From Cronobacter malonaticus LMG 23826 (GTDB taxonomy: Bacteria; Pseudomonadota; Gammaproteobacteria; Enterobacterales; Enterobacteriaceae): DNA of 64,000 nt. Positions 57,604-64,000 of this stretch are shown here, in pieces. The stretch lies in assembly GCF_001277215.2 (NCBI RefSeq), contig NZ_CP013940.1, forward strand, positions 3,658,001 to 3,722,000. The letters run 5' to 3'. Numbering within the stretch: position 1 is the stretch's first letter; the number at the start of each line of letters is the position of its first letter. A program made the position numbers and the translations under genes. The notes beneath the pieces are model-generated. The model was not told the DNA's origin and searched no databases. It was given only the letters and a program-made list of their open reading frames with translations.

Positions 57604-57729
57604 GCCTTGATCACTCAGGCCGCGCCACGTAGTTAAAAAGATCAACATCACTAATCAATGGCGAGGCCACGATTTCCCTGGTGTTGGCGCAGTATTCGCG
57701 CACCCCGGTTTAGCCGGGGTCATTTTTTT
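57604..57729 (+). ncRNA. arcZ: Hfq-dependent sRNA ArcZ
   Basis: ArcZ activates rpoS and represses flhDC and other mRNAs. The hallmark 3' half, GATTTCCCTGGTGTTGGCGC (57670-57689), is the seed-bearing part of the processed 56-nt RNA. It is followed by the terminator ACCCCGGTTTAGCCGGGGT and a T run ending near 57729. A -10-like TATCTT at 57589-57594 puts the 5' end at about 57601-57608, for a length of about 121-126 nt. It lies between elbB and arcB, as in E. coli, and its terminator overlaps the arcB stop codon on the other strand. Confidence 0.93.
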
Positions 57730-60059
57730 CCGGCGCCGGCCACCCACGCTTTCAGCGCCCCGACGTCGTGTTGCCACTCCTGCTTCAGCTCTTCAATCCA
57801 TTCACCTACGTTATCCCACCAGGCTGGCAGATCGGGCGACTGGATTTTTTGCGCCAGCTGCTGCAAATGACGCAGCCCGACCGCGCCGGCGGCGCCTTTG
57901 ATTTTATGGCCCTCTTCGACAATCCCTTTTTGATCGCGCGCGGTGAGGTTAGATTCCAGCACGCTCAGATAGCCCGGCATCATTTTTTCAAACATCGCCA
58001 GACCGTCAGTGATGAGTTTAGGGCCAACCAGCTCTAAGTACTGCTCCAGCATCGGGAGATCGAGCAGCGTCTCCTGCTTGCCGTCATCGCGTGTCGTCAC
58101 GTTTTGTTCCTCATCGTCAGCCTGCGTATCCCAGAATTTTTTGATGGTCGCGGTCAGCGCCGGCACCGCCAGCGGTTTGCTCAGCACGTCGTCCATGCCC
58201 GCCTCCAGATACTCTTTTTTATCTTTCAGCACGTTGGCCGTCAGCGCCACCAGCGGCGGTAGCGTGTCGCGGGTATAGCGGCGATGCAGTTCACGCGAAA
58301 TATCCAGCCCGGTCATGTCCGGCAACTGAATATCCAGCAGCACCAGGTCAAACTCGCCGGGGCTGAACATCTCCAGCGCCGCTTTGCCGGTCATCGCCAC
58401 CTCGACGCTGCAACCGAGTTTTTCCAGCACCGATGTCGCTACGATAACGTTGAGCTCAATATCTTCCACCAGCAGCACGTGCAGGGCGGGCAGCGGCATC
58501 TCGTCGTCGTTGAGCGTATCTTCCACTTCTTCCGCCACGCGCGGTGCCTGCACCGTCAGAACGAACGTCGAGCCCTGCCCTGGTTTGCTGGATACCGTAA
58601 TATCGCCGCCCATGCTTTTCGCGAGACGGCGCGACACCGCAAGCCCAATCCCTGTGCCCGTCGCCGGTTTGCCGCCCTGGCTGTCTTTCACCTGGTAATA
58701 CATGGCGAAAATCTTGTCCTGCTCCTCCTGTGGAATACCGATGCCGGAATCTTCCACTTCAAAGCGTAGCTGCTCGTTTTCGTTATAGCTGACGCGCACC
58801 GTCACCTGGCCCTGCTGGGTAAATTTCACCGCGTTGCTGATAAGGTTCCAGAGGATCTGCCGCAGGCGCGTGCCGTCGGTCAGCACTTTATGCGGCACCG
58901 GACGCACCGGCTCCATCACGAAGCGCAGCCCTTTCTGCTGCGCCTGCAGGCCGGAGAGGTTTTCGAGGTCCGCCAAGAAGCTGGTGAAATCGACGGGCTG
59001 ATTATCAAGCTGCACTTTACGGCGCTCAATTTTATCCATGTCGATAATATCGTTAAAGATATTGCCAAGCGTCACGGCGGAGACGTGAATGGTCTTGAGG
59101 TATTTTTCCTGCTCGGCGCTGAGATCGGTATCCAGCAGAATGCGGCTCAAACCCACAATGCCGTTCAGCGGCGTGCGCAGCTCATGGCTGATGGTGGAGA
59201 TAAAGGTCGTCTTATCGCGGCTCGCGCGCTCCAGCGCGTCCTGATAGCGCTTACGCTCGGTAATATCGCGCCCGAAGCCCATCAGTCCGTGCCGTTTGCC
59301 CACGCGGTCGTAATACGGCACTTTGCGGATCTCAAAACACGCTTTGCGGCCATCGGGGTAATCGAGCCACTGCTCGTAAGTCAGCGACACATTATGACGG
59401 AAGACTTTTTCATCGGTTTCCAGCACTTTTTCCGCCGCCTCGGACGCATAGACCTCGTGCGGCTTCAGCCCAATCAGCTGTTTTTCGCTTTTACCGGTAA
59501 GCAGCTCCATTGCCCGGTTGCAGCCGGAAAACTCTTTATCTTCATTGCGGTAGAACACCAGATCCGGCGAGGCGTCGAGAAACGAACGCAGAAAAGAGGA
59601 TTGCTGCTCCAGCTGAATTTGCGTGACCTCGCGCTCTTTCATCTCCACTTTTAGCTGCTCCAGCATATTCTGGCGCTCGGCTTCCGCTTTTTCGCGGTCG
59701 GCGATTTCCTGGTTAAGCTGGGCAATGTTGTCTTTAAGCTGCACGTTGAGCTTAAGATCGCGCTCGCGCATCTCTTCAAGCTTATCCACCAGCTTTGAGA
59801 GCCGCTGGCGCGACTCCTCAAGCTGCTCCACCACCACCGACAGAAAGTAGACCGCCCAGGGCGTGATCAACAGGCCAAAGAAAATCGAGCGGATGACGTC
59901 GATGCTCTCGACCTGGCCATGCAGCACCATCGTCACGGCCATTTGCACCGCCATCGCCAGCACGACCAGCGCAAGGGCCAGCAGCAGCGAAAAACGCACC
60001 AGGCCAAGCTTTACCAGTAAATCAACGTAGTACTGCGCCAGCATGCGGATCTGTTTCAT
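57720..60059 (-). CDS. arcB: Aerobic respiration control sensor kinase ArcB
   Basis: ArcB senses the quinone redox state and phosphorylates ArcA through a hybrid phosphorelay. The 779-residue protein from ATG 60059 (MKQIRMLAQYY...) has two transmembrane helices (about 23-41 and 58-77), a leucine-zipper coiled coil (about 80-150), a PAS domain (about 155-270), the kinase with ISHELRTPLNG, and a receiver domain with LVLLDIQLPDMTG. A C-terminal HPt domain has EEGHKIKGAAGAVGL. Upstream extension codons are not in E. coli ArcB. The quinone-linked theme connects to ubiTUV and arcZ in this window. Confidence 0.98.
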   Translation of the reverse strand: MKQIRMLAQYYVDLLVKLGLVRFSLLLALALVVLAMAVQMAVTMVLHGQVESIDVIRSIFFGLLITPWAVYFLSVVVEQLEESRQRLSKLVDKLEEMRERDLKLNVQLKDNIAQLNQEIADREKAEAERQNMLEQLKVEMKEREVTQIQLEQQSSFLRSFLDASPDLVFYRNEDKEFSGCNRAMELLTGKSEKQLIGLKPHEVYASEAAEKVLETDEKVFRHNVSLTYEQWLDYPDGRKACFEIRKVPYYDRVGKRHGLMGFGRDITERKRYQDALERASRDKTTFISTISHELRTPLNGIVGLSRILLDTDLSAEQEKYLKTIHVSAVTLGNIFNDIIDMDKIERRKVQLDNQPVDFTSFLADLENLSGLQAQQKGLRFVMEPVRPVPHKVLTDGTRLRQILWNLISNAVKFTQQGQVTVRVSYNENEQLRFEVEDSGIGIPQEEQDKIFAMYYQVKDSQGGKPATGTGIGLAVSRRLAKSMGGDITVSSKPGQGSTFVLTVQAPRVAEEVEDTLNDDEMPLPALHVLLVEDIELNVIVATSVLEKLGCSVEVAMTGKAALEMFSPGEFDLVLLDIQLPDMTGLDISRELHRRYTRDTLPPLVALTANVLKDKKEYLEAGMDDVLSKPLAVPALTATIKKFWDTQADDEEQNVTTRDDGKQETLLDLPMLEQYLELVGPKLITDGLAMFEKMMPGYLSVLESNLTARDQKGIVEEGHKIKGAAGAVGLRHLQQLAQKIQSPDLPAWWDNVGEWIEELKQEWQHDVGALKAWVAGAGKK

Positions 60060-60170
60060 AAAGGATTCCTGTACTGATATTCCGTTCAATAATACCTAAA
60101 TCCGCCCCTCTGGCGGGAATTCAGGCAAAAAAGTGCGGGGTGAGAAGGCGAGCGATCGAAAAAACAGCGT

Positions 60171-61106
60171 TTAAAGGGCGTCAGGCGCGCCGCGCCAGGG
60201 GCGACCGAGCGCCGATCCCTGCGCACCATACTGGTTAAGATAGCGGTCAATTTCCACCATGCCGGTCCAGCGGTTCTCGCACCACAGCGGCGCGAGTAAG
60301 GTCGGACGGCGGGCGCTGGCGGAAATACGATGGTAGATGATGTCCGGCGGCGTATGGCGGATCATCTCACCCGCCGTGACGGCATACTCATCCAGCGCGA
60401 TGCCGTTAAGCCGCCCGGCCCGCCAGGCTTTCGCCATAATGCTGCCCTCGACGATATGCAGCGGATGCAGCTTAATGCCATCCACACCGGTCTCTACCAC
60501 GCGCTCAAGCGAGAGCAGCGCGTCGCTACGTGTTTCGCCCGGCAGCCCGACGATAAGATGCGTACAAACCCGAAGCCCGCGAGCCCGCGCCCGACGCGTC
60601 GTCTCCTGGTAACAGGCGAAATCGTGCCCGCGGTTTATCCGGTGCAGGGTTTTATCCTTCGCGCTTTGCAGCCCCAGCTCCAGCCAGACTTCATAGCCTT
60701 GCTCATGGTAACCCGCGAGCAGATCCAGCACGCTCTCCGGCACGCAGTCGGGACGCGTGCCCACGCACAGCCCGACAATATCCGCCTGGCTTATCGCCTG
60801 CTGGTACATGGCGCGTAAAACGTTAACTTCCGCAAAGGTGCTGGTGTAGGCCTGAAAATAGGCAAGGTAACGGCGGGCGCGGTCGACGCGCGCGGCCTGC
60901 TGCGCCAGCTGTTGTTGAATGGAGAGATGCTGCTGGGTTTCATCGGCGAACGACGCGACATTACAGAAAGTGCAGCCACCGCGCCCCAGCGTGCCGTCGC
61001 GGTTCGGGCAACTGAAGCCGCCATGCAATGACAGCTTATGAACTTTCTGACCGTAGCGACGCGTCAGGTCGCCGCCAAACATATTGACTAATTTTTGTAA
61101 CTGCAT
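60171..61106 (-). CDS. yhcC: Radical SAM protein YhcC
   Basis: The 311-residue protein is a radical SAM enzyme of the YhcC/TIGR01212 family with cluster cysteines C33, C45 and C48 (CX11CX2C, rather than the common CX3CX2C), followed by the GLCVGTRPDCVPE segment. E. coli YhcC has no assigned reaction. It starts at ATG 61106 and is divergent from gltB, separated by a 682-bp control region. Confidence 0.94.
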   Translation of the reverse strand: MQLQKLVNMFGGDLTRRYGQKVHKLSLHGGFSCPNRDGTLGRGGCTFCNVASFADETQQHLSIQQQLAQQAARVDRARRYLAYFQAYTSTFAEVNVLRAMYQQAISQADIVGLCVGTRPDCVPESVLDLLAGYHEQGYEVWLELGLQSAKDKTLHRINRGHDFACYQETTRRARARGLRVCTHLIVGLPGETRSDALLSLERVVETGVDGIKLHPLHIVEGSIMAKAWRAGRLNGIALDEYAVTAGEMIRHTPPDIIYHRISASARRPTLLAPLWCENRWTGMVEIDRYLNQYGAQGSALGRPWRGAPDAL

Positions 61107-61201
61107 AATCTGAAAAGCCGCCCGGCGAAAGGGCGACAGCCTGCCATTTTTACTTCTTTACGGCGATGACCTGGATCAAGCGCCCCGCCCCGCCTTTATT
61201 T

Positions 61202-61219
61202 GATGAATAATCATTCAAC
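61202..61219. promoter_or_regulatory. ARG box (ArgR operator) upstream of gltB
   Basis: GATGAATAATCATTCAAC contains the perfect inverted halves TGAAT and ATTCA separated by four bases, the standard 18-bp ARG box. ArgR takes part in control of gltBDF in E. coli. It lies about 570 bp before the gltB ATG and 96 bp before the yhcC start, so either gene could be the target. Confidence 0.7.
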
Positions 61220-61401
61220 ATAAACGGTGTTTTAGTCACCAATACACTAATTACTTTTCCTTATGATCGTGCCGATTATTTAAGGAATATGACGGAGCGT
61301 AAAAAACAGAGCGTTTATGCGGCTTGCAGGCGCTTAGCAACAGATCGTGCTGCTTTAAAACCCAATAACAGTGCGGTATCCACTTCCAGCCGCTTTCTTA
61401 T

Positions 61402-61417
61402 AGTGAGTCAGATCACA
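61402..61417. promoter_or_regulatory. CRP-type site upstream of gltB
   Basis: AGTGA-GTCAGA-TCACA matches TGTGA-N6-TCACA at 9 of 10 positions. CRP is one of the reported regulators of gltBDF in E. coli. Position relative to the transcription start is unknown. Confidence 0.55.
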
Positions 61418-61788
61418 CATCACCGGGGCTTATTACCCGGAAAACCTAATGTAAAAAAGGTTAAAAGTGTTTATTTATCAATGAAATGGTTGCGCTTTAG
61501 CACACTTTTGAATAAATAAGAATGACATTTGACCTGTGTGCGGATTCCCGATAAGTTGGAAATTCGCTGGAAGCTTTCTCGATGGGCGTTCTGCCCATCA
61601 TATTTATGCAGTAAATGAGATTCCCTCTTAAGTAAGTCCTCAACGACGATGTACCGATGAAAAAGGATATCAGGAGGGCGACACGCAAGGTGTGCGTTTA
61701 ACGCCATACCCTGTCGCCACACCCTTTTTGCGCCCGCGCGCCATCGGTTCAGGAGGAAATCCCGCAGAGCCTGGGGAGGTTCACTGAT

Positions 61789-64000
61789 ATGTTGTACGAT
61801 AAATCTCTTGAGAGAGATAACTGTGGTTTCGGCCTGATCGCCCACATAGAAGGCGAACCTAGCCACAAGGTTGTGCGTACCGCGATCCACGCGCTGGCCC
61901 GTATGCAGCACCGTGGCGCTATCCTCGCGGATGGTAAAACCGGTGACGGCTGCGGCCTGCTGCTGCAAAAGCCGGATCGCTTTTTCCGCATGGTCGCCGA
62001 AGAACACGGCTGGCGCTTAGCCAAAAATTACGCCGTTGGCATGCTGTTCCTGAATCAGGATCCTGAAAAAGCCAGCGCCTCGCGTCGTATCGTTGAAGAA
62101 GAGCTGCAGCGGGAAACCCTGTCTATCGTGGGCTGGCGCGTGGTGCCAACCAACGAAGGCGTGCTGGGCGAAATCGCGCTCTCCTCAATGCCGCGCATCG
62201 AACAGATTTTTGTGAACGCCCCGGCAGGCTGGCGTCCGCGTGATATGGAGCGCCGCCTGTTTATCGCGCGTCGCCGCATTGAAAAACGTCTGGTTGACGA
62301 TAAAGAATTCTACGTCTGTAGCCTCTCAAACCTGGTGAACATCTATAAGGGCCTGTGCATGCCGGCGGATCTGCCGCGCTTCTACCTGGACCTGGCGGAC
62401 CTGCGTCTGGAATCGGCCATCTGCCTGTTCCATCAGCGCTTCTCCACCAACACCGTGCCGCGCTGGCCGCTGGCGCAGCCGTTCCGCTACCTGGCGCACA
62501 ACGGTGAAATCAACACCATTACCGGCAACCGCCAGTGGGCCCGCGCGCGTACCTATAAATTCCAGACGCCGCTGATCCCCGATCTGCACGACGCCGCGCC
62601 GTTTGTTAACGAAACCGGCTCTGACTCCAGCTCTATGGATAACATGCTTGAGCTGCTGCTGGCAGGCGGGATGGATATCGTGCGCGCCATGCGTCTGCTG
62701 GTGCCGCCGGCCTGGCAGAACAACCCGGATATGGACCCGGAGCTGCGCGCGTTCTTTGACTTTAACTCTATGCATATGGAGCCGTGGGACGGCCCGGCGG
62801 GCATCGTAATGTCAGACGGTCGTTTCGCCGCCTGTAACCTTGACCGTAACGGCCTGCGCCCGGCGCGCTACGTCATCACCAAAGATAAGCTCATCACCTG
62901 CGCCTCCGAAGTGGGCATCTGGGATTACCAGCCGGATGAAGTCGTAGAAAAAGGCCGCGTAGGGCCAGGCGAGCTGATGGTTATCGACACCCGCGGCGGG
63001 CGCATCCTGCACTCGGCGGAAACCGATAACGATCTCAAGAGCCGCCACCCGTACAAAGAGTGGATGGAGAAAAACGTCCGCCGTCTGGTGCCGTTTGAAG
63101 ATCTGCCTGACGATCAGGTAGGCACCCGTGAAATGGACGACGCCCTGCTCGAAAGCTACCAGAAGCAGTTCTTCTACAGCAACGAAGAGCTGGATTCCGT
63201 TATCCGCGTGCTGGGTGAAAACGGCCAGGAAGCGGTAGGCTCGATGGGCGATGATACGCCATTCGCTGTGCTCTCCAGCCAGCCGCGCATTATTTACGAC
63301 TACTTCCGCCAGCAGTTCGCCCAAGTGACCAACCCGCCTATCGATCCGCTGCGTGAAGCGCATGTGATGTCGCTTGCGACAAGCATCGGCCGCGAGATGA
63401 ACGTTTTCTGCGAAGCTGAAGGCCAGGCGCACCGCCTGAGCTTTAAGTCGCCGATTCTGCTCTACTCCGACTTTAAGCAGCTCACTACGCTTGAAGAAGA
63501 ACACTACCGCGCCGATACGCTCGACATCACCTTCTCGCCCGCGCAGGCGACGCTGGAAGAGACCGTTAAAGCGCTGTGCGACAAAGCCGAACAGATGGTG
63601 CGCAACGGCACCGTGCTGCTGGTGCTCTCGGATCGCAACATCGCGAAAGACCGTCTCCCGGTTCCGGCGCCGATGGCCGTCGGGGCTATTCAGACGCGAC
63701 TGGTGGAACAGAGCCTGCGCTGCGACGCCAACATTATTGTGGAAACCGCCAGTGCCCGCGACCCGCACCACTTTGCCGTGCTGCTGGGCTTCGGCGCCAC
63801 CGCTATCTACCCGTATCTCGCCTACGAAACGCTGGCGAAACTGGTGGATACCGGCGCTATCGAAAAAGATTACCGCAGCGTGATGCTGAACTACCGCAAC
63901 GGCATCAACAAAGGGCTTTACAAGATCATGTCCAAAATGGGCATCTCGACTATCGCCTCTTACCGCTGCTCCAAACTGTTTGAAGCCGTCGGCCTGCACC
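61789..64000 (+). CDS. gltB: Glutamate synthase (NADPH) large subunit, 5' part
   Basis: GltB is the large subunit of NADPH-GOGAT, converting glutamine and 2-oxoglutarate to two glutamates, with GltD. The frame starts at ATG 61789 (MLYDKSLERDN) and runs off the window after 737 codons (E. coli has about 1486). The 11-residue propeptide is followed by Cys12, the N-terminal nucleophile of the class II amidotransferase domain (CGFGLIAHIEGE). The visible part covers the glutaminase domain (about 12-430) and much of the central domain. The FMN synthase domain, Fe-S cluster and gltD lie to the right. Confidence 0.98.
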   Translation, partial: MLYDKSLERDNCGFGLIAHIEGEPSHKVVRTAIHALARMQHRGAILADGKTGDGCGLLLQKPDRFFRMVAEEHGWRLAKNYAVGMLFLNQDPEKASASRRIVEEELQRETLSIVGWRVVPTNEGVLGEIALSSMPRIEQIFVNAPAGWRPRDMERRLFIARRRIEKRLVDDKEFYVCSLSNLVNIYKGLCMPADLPRFYLDLADLRLESAICLFHQRFSTNTVPRWPLAQPFRYLAHNGEINTITGNRQWARARTYKFQTPLIPDLHDAAPFVNETGSDSSSMDNMLELLLAGGMDIVRAMRLLVPPAWQNNPDMDPELRAFFDFNSMHMEPWDGPAGIVMSDGRFAACNLDRNGLRPARYVITKDKLITCASEVGIWDYQPDEVVEKGRVGPGELMVIDTRGGRILHSAETDNDLKSRHPYKEWMEKNVRRLVPFEDLPDDQVGTREMDDALLESYQKQFFYSNEELDSVIRVLGENGQEAVGSMGDDTPFAVLSSQPRIIYDYFRQQFAQVTNPPIDPLREAHVMSLATSIGREMNVFCEAEGQAHRLSFKSPILLYSDFKQLTTLEEEHYRADTLDITFSPAQATLEETVKALCDKAEQMVRNGTVLLVLSDRNIAKDRLPVPAPMAVGAIQTRLVEQSLRCDANIIVETASARDPHHFAVLLGFGATAIYPYLAYETLAKLVDTGAIEKDYRSVMLNYRNGINKGLYKIMSKMGISTIASYRCSKLFEAVGLH

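Larger units (their letters stand above)
61107..61788 (+). promoter_or_regulatory. yhcC-gltB control region
   Basis: This 682-bp gap holds no convincing gene. Its AT-rich left half contains an ARG box (61202-61219) and a CRP-type site (61402-61417); Lrp and IHF sites are expected from E. coli but I cannot place them. The right third is a GC-richer leader ending in GGGGAGG seven bases before the gltB ATG. A small reading frame closes two bases before the start codon. Confidence 0.6.

Noticed and set aside
61289..61519. 76-codon frame in the gltB control region
   Set aside because: It crosses the CRP-type site, lacks a ribosome-binding site, and resembles no protein; the region is regulatory in E. 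coli.
62812..63999. 395-codon minus-strand frame opposite gltB
   Set aside because: Antisense shadow; the plus strand is unmistakably glutamate synthase.

Overview
The window is chromosomal DNA of an Enterobacteriaceae member. The order rsmI-lpoA-yraN-diaA-dolP ... deaD-nlpI-pnp-rpsO-truB-rbfA-infB-nusA-rimP-metY ... ftsH-rlmE-greA-dacB-obgE ... mla-kds-lpt-rpoN-ptsN-rapZ-npr-arcB-gltB matches the 69-72 min region of Escherichia coli almost gene for gene. The GC-rich third positions, the missing argG/yhbX between metY and leuU, the missing yrbL, and a PmrAB-like two-component pair between dacB and obgE argue against E. coli itself. Cronobacter or a near relative is my best guess; this is inference from memory, not a search result.

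Layout. (1) 1-850: AT-rich and probably acquired. It holds the last 55 codons of an unknown protein and a convergent small two-helix membrane protein. (2) 801-1886: the RNase P RNA gene (minus strand) followed by a tandem array of six ~110-bp copies of its own 3' end plus terminator. (3) 1947-13005: rsmI, envelope genes lpoA and dolP, diaA, stress and unknown genes yraQ to yhbS, and the anaerobic ubiquinone genes ubiT and ubiUV. (4) 13045-21474: yhbW, mtr, deaD with the micro-ORF yrbN, nlpI, pnp, the SraG region and rpsO. (5) 21618-28613: the metY-rimP-nusA-infB-rbfA-truB translation/transcription operon, then tRNA-Leu and secG. (6) 28837-34841: glmM, folP, ftsH, rlmE, yhbY, greA. (7) 35089-42948: dacB, pmrA-like, pmrB-like, obgE, yhbE, rpmA, rplU, ispB, sfsB. 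(8) 43064-47874: murA, ibaG and the mla lipid-transport operon. (9) 48105-56096: yrbG, KDO and LPS-export genes (kdsD, kdsC, lptC, lptA, lptB), rpoN, hpf and the nitrogen PTS group (ptsN, rapZ, npr). (10) 56108-64000: mtgA, elbB, the sRNA arcZ, arcB, yhcC, and the 5' part of gltB.

Functional themes. Several blocks build and police the envelope: lpoA, dolP, dacB, murA, mtgA, mla, lpt/kds and the PmrAB-like pair. A second theme is the RNA and translation machinery: rnpB, deaD, pnp, truB, rbfA, infB, nusA, rimP, rlmE, obgE and ribosomal proteins. A third is redox and nitrogen control: ubiTUV, arcZ/arcB with an ArcA-type direct repeat, rpoN/ptsN/npr, and gltB with ArgR- and CRP-type boxes. Almost everything from 1510 rightwards is conserved core genome. 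The least explained DNA is the left 1.5 kb. I found no transposase, integrase, prophage or CRISPR array.
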